From Tupaia tana (taxonomy: Eukaryota > Chordata > Mammalia > Scandentia > Tupaiidae): a stretch of 64,000 nt of DNA. The position numbers were made by a program, and so were the translations under genes. Each line of letters begins with the position of its first letter. Within the stretch, counting starts at the first letter, position 1. This document shows, in pieces, positions 22,926-33,455 of the stretch. The stretch covers positions 53,958,337 through 54,022,336 of the forward strand of contig JAKSZU010000002.1 of NCBI GenBank assembly GCA_026018925.1, given 5' to 3'. The notes beneath the pieces were generated by a model. That model was not told the origin of the DNA, did not search any database, and worked only from the letters and a program-made list of their open reading frames with translations.

Positions 22926-23336
22926 AAAGCAGGGAAGACTTAAAAATATATCAGGCCAATCTTAGTGAAGGCAAAAAAGTTTAAGAGGAGAACTACTCTT
23001 GAACCAAAAGCATTTTGCCAAACTGCTGAACCCAGCAAACTTGTATTTGTTTTAATTGTCTAAGGGGCTAAAAAGATAGAAAATAAAGCCCAGGATCTAA
23101 TGGGAGATCCCATTCATAAAACTGGAATCCCAAAGTGTTATACTCCCAGGGTTACAGTTAACCCCAAATGAACATACCACTCTCATCTCACCTCAGTATC
23201 AGCAAGAAAGGTGGCTTTAGTTCTGTGTTGGGGGAATTGGCCCTAACACATTTTAACTATAAAAACCTGCCCCTGTGAAATTTTGTTTTCAAGTATGAAT
23301 TTCCCATCAATTAGGTGGTTAAAAAATAAAATCCTG
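22926..23336. other. Unassigned non-coding sequence
   Basis: No gene or named repeat. Positions 22981-23011 closely match 49910-49940 (see findings). Confidence 0.35.
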
Positions 23337-23608
23337 GGACCAGCAATTGGTGTAATGGCTATGTCACTGGACTCCCATGTAGTCGACTGTGGTTCAAGTC
23401 CTGGACCTGGTGGCTTAAACTCACACCAGGCACGTGTGCATGCATATCCAAGATCCCAAGAGGAGAATGGAGGAGAAGGGATTGTGGCGTGGCCATTTCT
23501 CCTGGGGGGTGATTTCTTGCTTTCTGTCTTTCTCTGTCTTTCTGGCGAGCGCACGTGCCCTATAGCAAACACCTCTCCAGAAAAACCCACCAAAAACAAC
23601 AAACAAAC

Positions 23609-23641
<33 letters not shown>
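23337..23641 (+). mobile_element. Class L SINE with (CA)n tail
   Basis: The head is gggaccagcaattggtgtaa. The tail has changed to aaacaacaaacaaacaac and then a (CA)n tract at 23608-23642. The flanks aaaataaaatcctg (23323-23336 and 23642-23655) are a perfect 14-bp target-site duplication. Confidence 0.96.
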
Positions 23642-23646
<5 letters not shown>

Positions 23647-23815
23647 AAAATCCTGAAGTCTAAATTTAGATACTTAGATTAAGGTTGACTGGGACTGGTG
23701 GTGGCTCTGAGCATCTGGGTAAAAGCAGCAGAAAATTATTTTTAGATGAAAACACCTACATAATCTGTCTCAAAGAAGCCCAAAAAATAAGTTGCTATAA
23801 AAAATGAGCAGTGCG

Positions 23816-24069
23816 GGGCCAGCTCTGAAACCTAGTGGTTAAGGGAACTGGATCCCACATGGCCAATCACAGCTCAAATCTTCAACCCAGCAGCTTGAAA
23901 AACACACTGGCTACATGTGTATTGTGCCCCAAATTCTAACAAGATGAAGAAGAGATTTCATGGGGTGTTTTTTCCCCCCTCTCCCTCTCTTGCTATCTTT
24001 GATAAGTACATATGCCTTCTGGAAAACAAAACAAAACAAAACAAAACAAAACAAAACAAAACAAAACAA
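23816..24069 (+). mobile_element. Class P SINE with (AAAAC)n tail
   Basis: The head is gggccagctctgaaacctag and the middle acaagatgaagaagagattt. It ends with catatgccttctggaaaac and about nine AAAAC units (24024-24069). Confidence 0.9.
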
Positions 24070-24072
24070 GTT

Positions 24073-24196
24073 GGGACCAGCAGTTGGCATTATATATTAT
24101 ATATACTATGTTATATATATATACTATGTTGCTGAACTCCCATATAGTCGACAATGATTCGAGTCCCAGACCAGGTGGCTTAAACTCACGCTGGGC

Positions 24197-24227
<31 letters not shown>

Positions 24228-24640
24228 CCCAAGATTCTGAGAGGAGAACGGAAAAGAAGGGATTGCAATGTGGCCATTTTCCCAGGGGGTGATTTCTCGT
24301 TTTCTGTCTTTCTGTTTCTTTTTTTTTTTTTTTTTTGGAGAGGTTTTTGCTTTAGGGTGCGTGTGCTCGCCAGACAGAGACAGAGAGACAGAAAGTGAGA
24401 AATCACCTCCTGGGGGGATGACCACGCCACAATCCCTTCTCCTCCGTTCTTTTCTCGGGATCTTGGGCACACACGTACACACGCGCCCGGTGTGAGTTTT
24501 AAGTCACTGGGTCCGGGACGCGAACCCTGGTCGACTACATAGCCATGTCCAGCGACATAGCCATTACACTAACTGCTGGTCCCCTGTCTTTCTGGCGAGT
24601 ACATGCGCCCTATAGGAAAAAACATAAACCAAAAACCAAA
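24073..24640 (+). mobile_element. Class L SINE, split by an opposite SINE
   Basis: The sense head is tgggaccagcagttggcatt, directly after the AAAAC tail of the previous SINE. An AT-rich insertion in the A-box region (24098-24130) and a (GT)n tract (24200-24228) have altered it. The body stops at 24314 and resumes at 24584 with ctgtctttctggcgagtac and ccctatagg. Confidence 0.92.
24315..24583 (-). mobile_element. Class L SINE inserted antisense in a SINE
   Basis: It starts with poly(T) and tttttgctttagggtgcgtg and ends with the head at taactgctggtcc. The 11-bp repeat ctgtctttctg (24304-24314 and 24584-24594) is a perfect target-site duplication. The part near 24520-24560 has an altered sequence around the tRNA-like anticodon region. 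Confidence 0.95.
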
Positions 24641-25273
24641 AACCAAATTGATTCACAAAGCCTTCAAATAATGAATTATTATTCAATTAATATAGAGCCA
24701 TTCTGCTTACTATGTTTAAAGAAATATCTATATAAACAGAAACATACTTACATAGAATAAGGATATTTGAAGGATAGTTGAATAACTTGGAAAAAGAACC
24801 AAGGATATCTTTTAGGAGGAAAAAAATTGAAATCTAAAACCCATTGTATGTATTAAAAACAGTAGATGAAGATACACAGAGAATTAGTAAATTGGAAAAC
24901 AGGTCAAAAGAAATTTCCCTGTGTCATTTTTTAAAAAGTATTTATGGCATCAGGCAGTGTTCTAGGTCTTGAAATAGAAAGATTTAATTATCGTAATAGA
25001 CTTATGTGCATTAGAAATTGAATGTGGCACTTACATGTGCAATGTCTCCCATATGTGCAATATGTGCAATTTTGGTGAACTTGTGATTTAGATGAAAAAT
25101 TTCACTTTATTCGAGATTAGATTAGAATAGAATTTGGTTTTACACTTTTACCTATTATCTTTGAAGTTATCACATGTCCAGATTTTACTGATTCTATCAT
25201 TCTTCCTTCTTTAACATTTTCAGCCACTTCATAGTTTTATGACATTTGATCTACCATGAATTCTATCTACATA
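24641..25273. other. AT-rich sequence, possibly old L1
   Basis: A stretch near 24880-24920 (aattggaaaacaggtcaaaa) resembles L1 wording, but I cannot support a full call. No genes seen. Confidence 0.3.
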
Positions 25274-25606
25274 CAGTAGTTCCCCCCTCTATAAATGGGG
25301 GATAAGTCTTAAGACCCCAGTGGATGCCTGAAACCATAAATATACCAGGAGTAGTACTGAACTCTATATTTACTATGCTTTTTTTCTGCAACATAAATAC
25401 CTATAATAATGTTTAATTTATGAATTAAGTAAGCAGTTAATAGCAATAAATAATAATAATATAGACTTATTATAACAATCCACTTAAAAAAAGTCATATG
25501 AATGTGATCTTTCTCTTTCTTCAAAATATCAGACTATGTTGACCACCAATAACCATGGATAACTAAATCCCCACAAAGAGAAACCACAGATGAAGGGGGA
25601 TTACTG
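25274..25606 (+). mobile_element. Tigger-type non-autonomous DNA transposon
   Basis: The left end, cagtagttcccccctctata, and the right end, gaagggggattactg, are inverted repeats, and TA dinucleotides flank both (25272-25273 and 25607-25608). The inside, with accccagtggatgcctgaaa and tactgaactctatatttac, matches internally deleted TcMar-Tigger elements. No transposase frame is present. Confidence 0.9.
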
Positions 25607-25741
25607 TATATTATGTACCCATTTCTTACTAGACCTAAGGCAGAATCTCAACTGGCCTAGCATGTACTCCAAAACATATCTGTGACTTGAAAGAAAAAAA
25701 CAGGAGAGATAGAAAGAGAGAAAGAGGGCAAAAGAAAGGAA

Positions 25742-25985
25742 GGAGCCCTAGCTACAGTGGTGCACAGGAAGTATCACCATTTGGGAGGCTAGAAGCCACA
25801 TGGGAAGCTCAGGTTCAATCTCCAGGCCAATCTGAACACTCCAATAGCATGTACCAGTACAATAACATGTATCTGTAATTCTAGCTAATTGGGAAATGAG
25901 GAACATGAGATAAGACCCTTCAACAATACCTTTCTTTCTTTCCTTCACTCAAAAAAAAGAAAGAAAGAATGAAAGTGAAGAGAGG
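25742..25985 (+). mobile_element. Different tRNA-like SINE or short retroposon
   Basis: It has an A-box-like tagctacagtgg and a B-box-like ggttcaatctcc about 65 bases apart. Then comes atgtatctgtaattctagct and an A/G-rich tail (25950-25985). The head is unlike classes L, P and S. It might be an unrelated tRNA-derived family or a decayed 7SL-like element. Confidence 0.45.
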
Positions 25986-26052
25986 GAGAAAACTAGGAAA
26001 CTTCCTTACTAAATACAAATAATTATAAATGAATTTCTTTAAAGAAGATGTT

Positions 26053-26228
26053 GTGGGGACCAGTAGGTGGCATGGTGGTTAAGGCACTGGACTTCCACAT
26101 GGCGAACTACAGTCCGAATACTGGACCTGGTAGCTTGCTTTCTCACTCTCCCTCTCTCTGACTGGTCAAATGTAATACTACTAATAAATAAACTAAATTA
26201 AATTAATAATTATTTAAAAATAAAATAA
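26053..26228 (+). mobile_element. tRNA-derived SINE, class S
   Basis: The head is ggggaccagtaggtggcatg and the CT part ctttctcactctccctctct; the tail is AT-rich. The flanks aaagaagatgtt (26041-26052 and 26229-26240) are a perfect 12-bp target-site duplication. Confidence 0.94.
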
Positions 26229-26240
26229 AAAGAAGATGTT

Positions 26241-27125
26241 ACTAGAAAATGATAAGGAGACTATAAAATAAATTCAGAATTACAAATCAGTACTTCTGGA
26301 ACTGCTGCTTAGGAGAAGTAGATCCAAATTTGGTGAAGCAGATAACAAACAGTATCAAGGCAAAATGTACTGACATTAAAAAGGCCAGAATTATTTTGTA
26401 ATTTTTTAAAAAGCATCTTTAATATGAAAGAAATTATAATGAATAATGGCAGGAATAAATGATAACATTCTAAATAAGAAAGAATCCACGAGTCCTTACT
26501 GGTTAAAAAAGCTTATAGATAGTAGGAAGGTAAATAGCAGTGACCAAATGTGGAAGCAACTGCAGAAACAGAAAATTACCACTTTACATCCACATAGCAG
26601 TGGATCTAGCCCAGTATCACCAATGGGTGATAGAGTACTGGGATTAAACACTTTTGGGGAATGGAATACTTACATAGTCTCAAAGCATCACTCATGAATT
26701 TTTTTACTAGTTACAAAAAGAAAATAATAGCTTTACAATGGAGAAATATCACTGCACTAACCACAAGATTGAACTTAACATACTAGCACAAATAAACATC
26801 ACGTGTCCCTAATATCATAGAATAAGAAGAACACAACATTTTTTCTGTATTAAATTGAACCATAGAAATTGCGGATATTTGTCTACTTTTTGGTCTACAA
26901 AACAACAATTTTATTTTATTCAACCTAATAGTATTTCTGTTGTTTAACATGAACTCAATTACAAATAAAAAGTGAGTGAAATTTAAGTTGAAGGCAATCT
27001 GCAGAACAGCTGGTCTGAACTGCTCAAACAATGTCAATGTCATTAAAGAACTAAAATTAAAAAAAAATAAAAAGGCAAAAAGCTGAGAGAAAGAGACATG
27101 ATAAATAAATACAATGATGCCTTCT
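26241..27125. other. AT-rich unassigned sequence
   Basis: No repeat or gene that I can name. Open frames of 83 and 86 codons (26446-26697 plus, 26783-27043 minus) have no recognisable domain. Confidence 0.35.
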
Positions 27126-27258
27126 GGGGTCAGCAGGTGGCATGGTGGTTGGAGTACTGGGTTCCCACATGACCAACTGCAGTTTGAGTCTCAGATCCAG
27201 CAACTTGAAAATCACTACAAATAAGTAGATAAATAAACAAATGTTGAAAAAAAAAAAG
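27126..27258 (+). mobile_element. tRNA-derived SINE, class S
   Basis: The head is ggggtcagcaggtggcatgg and the B box agtttgagtctcagatcc. The CT tract is nearly lost; the tail is aaataagtagataaataaac. Confidence 0.88.
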
Positions 27259-27319
27259 ATCACGTACTAGGGAGGACGACTCAGTTATAATGGACATTAC
27301 TGAGATAAAAAGAGAACTT

Positions 27320-28085
27320 TGAATGTAGACTGCTGCTGTAATTGTGTCCCGCAATTAAAGTGTTAAAATTTGGTGTTAACATGTGTTAACATGTGTTAGT
27401 CATGTGTTGAAATTTGGTGAACCATTGTAATAGTGTTGAGGGTGAAAAGTTAATCTGATTATGGAGTTAAAAGGTGAGGCCTTGGGACCAGCATATGAGG
27501 TAATGATTATGTCACTGGACTTCCACCTAGTCGACCGTGGTTCAAGTCCTGGACCTGGTGGCTTAAAACTCATATCGGGCATGTGTGTGTCCACGCCCGA
27601 AATCCCAAGAGGAGACTGGAGGAGAAGGGATCGCAGTGAGGCTATTCCCCCTTCGGGGGTGATTTCTCACTTTCTATACACCTGGTTATGAAGCTAAAAG
27701 ATTCCATTCAGGAAAACACCCAAAAGTCCAGAATTCACACCTCAAATGAAAATAATAACAATTCTTTCTTCCTCCGTCCTTTCTTTAAAAAAAACAAGTA
27801 AAAGAAAATTGGGAAGCCTTTGGGAACTGATTAGGCATTAGGGTGGCCCCTGTGATTGAGTCCTGTTGGGTTTGTAAGGAGAGAGAACCAGACAGAGACA
27901 CGCTCTGCTCTGCACACACTCTTGCCCTTTGCCCTGTTAACTACCAGCAAGAAGACCCTCACTGGATATGACCCCTTTTCCTTGGACCTGCAAAGCATAA
28001 GCCAAAAAAACTTCTAATTTTAAATATTATTCAGACTCAGGTATTTCTTCTATTAGCAATAAAATCAACTACAACAATGGCCTAA
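27320..28085 (+). mobile_element. MaLR LTR, split by a SINE
   Basis: The part before the SINE (gtgttgaaatttggtgaacc, gagttaaaaggtgaggcct) and the part after it (gcctttgggaactgattagg, agagaaccagacagagacac, ttcagactcaggtatttctt) follow a MaLR-type LTR in sense orientation. A small tandem of the unit acatgtgtta sits at about 27378-27400. Confidence 0.6.
27484..27680 (+). mobile_element. Class L SINE, 3' truncated
   Basis: The head is gggaccagcatatgaggtaa, then B box ggttcaagtcc and gatttctcactttctata, after which the SINE stops without its CT tract or poly(A). No clear target-site duplication is seen, so the 3' end was probably deleted later. Confidence 0.9.
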
Positions 28086-28314
28086 TAGATAACAGCATCA
28101 TAGTGATTGTGAAATTTTATGAGGATAATAATTGTAGAGTGGGTATGAAAGAGGATGTGTTTGTCTTTAGAAAATAAATACTGAACTATTTTGGGGTAAA
28201 GTGTTATAACGTCTGTATATAACTTCCTGAAGTTTCAAAGGCTCGCAAAAATGTGGGTATATGGATGTGTGTATATTGATTACACTCACACTCACACAAA
28301 AGGCACAAATGTGG

Positions 28315-28436
28315 CAAGTGAGTCAATCTAGGGCAAATGATGTGACCAGGCCCCATTGTGGAGTGTTTTTTCTCTCTCTTTTTCTTACGCATGCATATAC
28401 ATGCATACCTTCTGGCTTAAAAAAAAAAAATAGGCT
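28315..28436 (+). mobile_element. Probable class P SINE 3' fragment
   Basis: The wording ggccccattgtggagtgttt, then acatgcataccttctggctt and poly(A), looks like the end of a class P SINE without its head. Confidence 0.5.
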
Positions 28437-28705
28437 GGGAACCAGCAGTTAGCATAATGGCTATGTCGCTGGACTCCCACGTAGTCAACCGCGGTTCGCA
28501 TCCCGGACCCGGTGGCTTAAAACTCACGCCGGGCGCGTGTGCGTGCGTGGCCAAGATCCCGAGAGGAGAATGGAGGAGAAAGGATTGCGACGTGACCATC
28601 CCCTCTGGGGGGTGATTTCTCGCTTTCTGTCTCTCTGTCTCTCTCTGTCTGTCTGGCGAGCTCACGTGCCTTATAGCGAAAACCTCTCAAAAAAAAAAAA
28701 AAAAT
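28437..28705 (+). mobile_element. Class L SINE, CpG-rich
   Basis: The head is gggaaccagcagttagcata. The middle retains many CpG sites (28475-28560), with tgtctctctctgtctgtctg and a poly(A) tail. It lies between a probable class P tail and another class L SINE, all in sense orientation. Confidence 0.96.
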
Positions 28706-28964
28706 AGGGACCAGCAGTTAGTGTAATGGCTATGTTGCTGAACTCCCATGTAGTCGACCGCGGTTCGAGTCCCGGACCCAGTGACTTAAACTCATGCTGG
28801 TCGCGTGTGTGTGCATGCCCAGGATCCTGAGAGGAGAATGGAGGAGAAGGGATTACGGTGGGGCCATCCCCCCGGGGGGTGATTTTTCGCTTTCTATCTC
28901 TCTGTCTCTCTCTGTTTGCCTGGCGAATGCATGTGCCCTATAGCAAAAATCTCTCCAAAGAAAG

Positions 28965-28967
<3 letters not shown>
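28706..28967 (+). mobile_element. Class L SINE, tandem to the previous one
   Basis: The head gggaccagcagttagtgtaa begins directly in the A tail of the preceding copy. It ends with ccctatagcaaaaatctctc and aaagaaagaaaa, then a (TA)n tract. Confidence 0.96.

Positions 28968-29032
<65 letters not shown>
28968..29032. repeat. (TA)n microsatellite
   Basis: About 32 TA units with one ACA interruption, at the tail of a SINE. Confidence 0.97.
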
Positions 29033-29108
29033 GTCATGCCACTTTTTTTCCATAGAAAAATACATCATGACTTTTCAGACAATTCTCTCCCTCCCTCTTT
29101 CTCTCTAT

Positions 29109-29110
29109 GT

Positions 29111-29141
<31 letters not shown>

Positions 29142-29162
29142 TATATACACACGTATATATTA
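29109..29162. repeat. (AC)n/(AT)n microsatellite
   Basis: Mixed AC, ATAC and ATAT units. Confidence 0.9.
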
Positions 29163-29344
29163 GTGTTCATTGTGCTTTTCTTACAACCTTTCTGTAGGTG
29201 TGAAATTTTTCAAAATAAAACACTGGAGGGAGGAAGGAAGAATTGTCATTATTTTCATTCAAGGTATGAATGCTGGGCTTTTGGGTGCTTTCCTGAATGG
29301 AATCTTTTAGCTCCACAGCCAGGTGTGTAATGACTAGGATAAGT

Positions 29345-29378
29345 TTTTTTTTTTTTTTTTTTTTTTGTTTTTTTTTAA
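29345..29378. repeat. Orphan poly(T) tract
   Basis: About 21 T, a G, then ten more T. The sequence to the right (aagactcaatcaaaatagg) is not one of the SINE classes. Confidence 0.85.
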
Positions 29379-30365
29379 GACTCAATCAAAATAGGGATTA
29401 TGTCCCCTGCCCAAAGGAAAATGATGAGCTTTCACTTTGCTGCTAGCGGAACTGCCAAACGGCATGCTCAGCATTGGTTTACTCATGGACAGCGCTCTGC
29501 TTGGCACAGTGCAGCCATCCACGGGCACCCGAGAGTCCAGAAATCCATCTTCTTGTGTGTGTTAGTATGACATACCTCAGGGATTTAGAGATGTTTTCCA
29601 CAGTATTGAGTTTTACTGAGATCTTAGAGCTGTAAGGAAATTAAGATTCTGTAGAACAACTGCACAAGTGGAAATTAAAAAAAAAATCTCTTTACTAAAA
29701 ATAGAAAGTAAACAACACGATCCCCAGTTTTAAAAATGCAAGAGTTGGGTTTTGACTGGAGTGTTGAGGCTCAGGGCAGGCACCGCGTTCTTCATTGTCT
29801 TGGCCTTCCCTTGCCCGGTGTCATGGATCCAGAGGTGGGAGGAGGGATTGGAAGGCCTTTGCTCTTTCTCTCCTTAGAACTTCATCTTTTCCTGAGCACC
29901 TCATTGTTATTTTAACTCCACTTCTTATGCCAGGCTCCCTGCCAAGATCTTCTTTGTGTTTTCCCTGGCCTTCAGTCAAGTTTTCAGTTCTTTGCAAGAG
30001 GCTCTTCCCATCTGCTCTCCCATCGGTCACTCTTTTCCTTCTGTCTAGTCAGCTTTCCTTTTGTCCTTTTGGCTTTCCTGCTGGTCTTCCTGCCAGCAGT
30101 CTGTATGATGTCCCCTCAGTTTTGCTCTTACTTTCAATGTAATTATATTTTCTAGGAGATGGAAATAGATGGATGAAGGAGAAAGTCAACCTTTATTTCT
30201 CTCGTGCGCATGCGCGTATACACACACATGATAAAATGATAGTAAGATAAGATACTGTTTATATAAGGAAGTGTCCTTTGACTGGGGTTTCAATATCTCT
30301 GTAAAATATTAATGGTTCATTTAAAAAGAATCAGAGTAACCTTAAACTACAGGCAGTAATGTTAT
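29379..30365. other. Unassigned non-coding sequence
   Basis: No repeat or gene named. It includes a T/C-rich segment (29840-30130) that yields a 115-codon open frame of low-complexity Ser/Leu/Phe/Pro. Confidence 0.4.
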
Positions 30366-30369
30366 AGCA

Positions 30370-30570
30370 AACAGCTCTGGCTGGAAAAGCAGCTTTTCCA
30401 CTCAAAGTGCCAACTTGGGCAAATTACTTTGCCTATATTTCTGACCTTTTGCTTTGTTTCATTTTCATCTGAGAAATGGGTATATTGATGGTGCCTTTCT
30501 CAAAGATGCTATGAAGATGAAATGAGATGATGCACTTAAAGTACCTGGCAGAGGATGTAGCAAAGGTGGA
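30370..30570 (+). mobile_element. MIR copy
   Basis: The order cttgggcaaattactttgcc, ttttcatctgagaaatgggt, then gatgaaatgagatgatgcac and agtacctggcagagga is MIR in sense orientation with most of the element present. Confidence 0.75.
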
Positions 30571-30709
30571 TCCACTTTTATGAGAGCTCACTATATCATT
30601 TCACCCCTTCATGCGATCATTGACTGGCCGAATCGGACATAAAGTCATTTCTTCTTCCTAAGACCCCGGAGACACAAAATTTCACAGCATTTTTTAAGCT
30701 GCTCTTTTT

Positions 30710-30976
30710 TTTTTTCTCTTTTAAGAGGTTTTCGCTATAGGGCGCATGTGCTCGCCAGACAGACAGAGAGACATAGAGACAGAAAGTGAGAAAACCCCCC
30801 CCCCCCAGGGGGGATGGTCACGCCGCAATCCCTTCTCCTCCATTCTCCTCTTGGGATCTTGGGCACACACACACACGCGCCCGGTGTGAGTTTTAAGCCA
30901 CCGGGTCCGGGACGCGAACTGCAGTCCACTACGTGGGAGTTCAGTGACATAGCCATTACGCTAACTGCTGGTTCCC
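30710..30976 (-). mobile_element. Class L SINE, antisense
   Basis: It starts with poly(T) and ttttcgctatagggcgcatg and contains a C run (30795-30808). The head at right is ctaactgctggttcc. The flanks aagctgctcttttt (30696-30709) and aagctgttctttta (30977-30990) are a near-identical target-site duplication. Confidence 0.94.
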
Positions 30977-30990
30977 AAGCTGTTCTTTTA

Positions 30991-31529
30991 AAAAATCTTT
31001 TTGACTGCTCCCTGCCTTCTTTTTCTCCCACACTTCTCTTTTTCTTCTTCTTTTTTATATTTTATATACCTTTCCTTTCTACCTTTCTCATTTTCTTCTT
31101 CCATCTCCTGCTCTCTCATGAAGACAAAAAGATTCATACAACATAAAAAGTTAAAATTAATAGTTGAAAAGAAAATGGGTGAAGGAAAACTTAGGATAGA
31201 GATGTCATAAAGCCAGGGTGAAGAGGAAATGCAGTAATGCATGCCATAGGTAAGCATAATTGCTAATTGGGCTACCATTTTGCCAAGTTCCTTAGCAGCC
31301 AAAGGAAAGATGGAAACAAGGAGAAGTAGAAAGGTAAGTAAGATTAAGGAAATATGTAAAAGATGTAGTTCTTTTCCTGAGCACTTATATGAATTCTCAT
31401 AAAGGGAATCAGTGCCCAAGTGACATAGGTAAATGTTTACCATAATAATGTGTCTACTTTTATACTATATATGATAATTAACTTCAGAGAACTTTTTTTT
31501 TCCTTTTTCTTTTGTAATTTGTCAGAGGA
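30991..31529. other. Unassigned non-coding sequence
   Basis: A pyrimidine-rich stretch (31000-31120) is followed by ordinary AT-rich sequence. Open frames of 110 and 151 codons across it reflect the C/T bias. Confidence 0.4.
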
Positions 31530-31779
31530 ATTGTGTATTCACTGGAGAGAGATGAAAGGAGAGAGAGAGAGAGAAGAGAGAGAGAAAGTGAGAAAGTACC
31601 CCCTGTGAGGCACAATCATTCCTCAATCCCTTCTCCTCCATTTCTCTCTTTTCAGGGTTTGAGTCATGCATGCATATGTGCCTGGCATATTTCTCGAGCT
31701 GCTGGATCTGGGACTTGAGCTGCACAGTTGGCCATGTGAGATGCAGTCACCTTAACCTCCTCTCCTCCGGCTGGCCTGA
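31530..31779 (-). mobile_element. tRNA-derived SINE, class P, antisense
   Basis: The minus-strand head is aggccagccggaggagagga. A purine tract (31556-31590) represents the CT part, with ctcaatcccttctcctccat in the middle. Confidence 0.85.
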
Positions 31780-32580
31780 GGACTGTTTCTTAAGTTGCCC
31801 TTCAATGTAGGCTGATGATGTACAGCTGCAGTTCAATCCTACGAGAGCATTTATGTCAGGAGTTAAAATAGTGTGCTCAAAGTCTGGCATGCTGCAAGGG
31901 TAGATTTTAGGATACATTATCTATAGCTCTACCAGCTTAAATGCATCCAATCTCATCTAAGAAGATTTTGGAATATATGGAAGAACAAATAGATTCCTGT
32001 CCTTCAGGCAATCTTCTATTGACATTATCTCTGGCAACCAGGCTTGTGAAAAGTCTAAGAAAGCAGAAATCAAGGCAATCCCCCAATTATGAATACATTT
32101 TGCTGTTGATGAAGGGCGGAGAAATGTGCCTGGAATTCAGGTATAGAATAAGACCAACACCCTTTGAATGAAAATCACAATCCAAGCAAACACACCTGCC
32201 TGAACAAAGCCATCCCACTTCTGCATGTGAATTCTTGAGAGATTATCTACAGACAGAGTCAAAAGAGTCTGAAATTCTGATTCAGAATAGTTCTTTATGG
32301 GACATCAGTAAGTGAGGAGTAACTATGAATTTCTTTTTGGGGGGTAAGAGCACAAATACATGCCTTGGAAAAAAAAATATATGCCAAAATGTTGATAGCA
32401 GAAACCTCTAGGAACTGGTATTTTGGGTGATATTTCTCTTCTCTATAATTCTCTTTGAGACAAGTAGATGTTACTTAGGTTATAAGAAAAAAAGATGAAA
32501 GTTATTATTGGAGCAAAACAGATACCTGGGGCTGCTTCAATACATAGAAGAATAGGTAGATTCAGCCACAAAGTTCTGCA
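31780..32580. other. Unassigned non-coding sequence
   Basis: No gene or named repeat seen. A 76-codon open frame (31941-32171) is not recognisable. Confidence 0.35.
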
Positions 32581-32581
32581 A

Positions 32582-32765
32582 CACCAATTCTCAACCCTGG
32601 CTGCATGTACAAGTAGAAAGCTTAGAGAGTTTTGAAGGATATTGCTGCCCTGGTCCCACACTAGACCAATTAAGTTAAATCATTGAGGCTAGGACTCAGA
32701 TATTGGATTTAGAAAAAAAAAAAATCTCCTAGTGGTTACAATGTGCAGCTGGGTTGAGAGATACT
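32582..32765 (+). mobile_element. MER5-type hAT MITE
   Basis: The start is accaattctcaaccctggct, and the right part cctagtggttacaatgtgca precedes tgggttgagag. It is a second, more diverged MER5A-like copy with an A run inside. Confidence 0.6.
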
Positions 32766-32834
32766 ACACCACACAGTGGAGCCTAGCTGGAATAAATTAA
32801 CCCTGGACGATGTGCCAAGCAGGCACAATCATTT

Positions 32835-32965
32835 CAGTGGCCGTTATGGCTCTCCATGATCTGGCCCTTGCTTTCTTGCCCAACATCATCTCATTCTGCA
32901 GTCTTATTCATTCAGCTTCCAGAGCAGTGCCTGGCATATAGCAGTTTATAAATTGAAATCAAAGT
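32835..32965 (+). mobile_element. L2 fragment
   Basis: The wording ctctccatgatctggccctt, caacatcatctcattctgca and gagcagtgcctggcatatag fits LINE-2 3' sequence with an internal deletion. Confidence 0.5.
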
Positions 32966-33214
32966 AGAGTTGAAGTAATCCAGGGATTATGATTTGCTGA
33001 CTATGGCTACAGAAAAAAAAAATCTATGTTTAAGCCACATTGTTTTCTATGAACTGTTTACCGACTGTATTGTCATTTATTGGTTTGGACATCTTGATAG
33101 ACCATTCGTGATGACTGAGAAGAGTAAAGATAATGATTTATTTTTTCCAACAGTTGATCTTAATCATCCTAATTGTAATCATTCAGTATGAGAGCCTTTC
33201 TTCCCAGGTCGATT

Positions 33215-33455
33215 TAAAAAAAAAAAAAACGTGCAAGAGGGCATGTGTGCTCACCAAAGAGAGAGAGAGAGAGAATCCTTTTATCTCCCGTAGGAGTATG
33301 GTCATGCTGCAATCTCTTCTCCATTTCTCCTTTTTGGATTTTAGGCACTCGTGTATACATATCTGGAGGTTTTCAAGCCACCAGATCTGGGACTCAAACC
33401 GTATAGCCAGCCATGTGAGATCCAGCCACCTCAGCCAGCATGCCACAGGCTAGTC
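33215..33455 (-). mobile_element. tRNA-derived SINE, class P, antisense
   Basis: It starts with an A-interrupted region and acgtgcaagagggcatgtgt. The head at right reads, on the minus strand, ctagcctgtggcatgctggc. Confidence 0.8.

Noticed and set aside
23993..24472. 159-codon open frame, minus strand
   Set aside because: It is entirely within nested SINEs and the (AAAAC)n tail.
28437..28967. tRNA genes at the SINE heads
   Set aside because: A and B boxes are present, but the acceptor stem and anticodon loop do not fold as a tRNA and every copy continues into the SINE body.
30988..31443. 151-codon open frame, minus strand
   Set aside because: Its Glu/Lys-rich end comes from the pyrimidine-rich tract; I see no domain and no conserved context.
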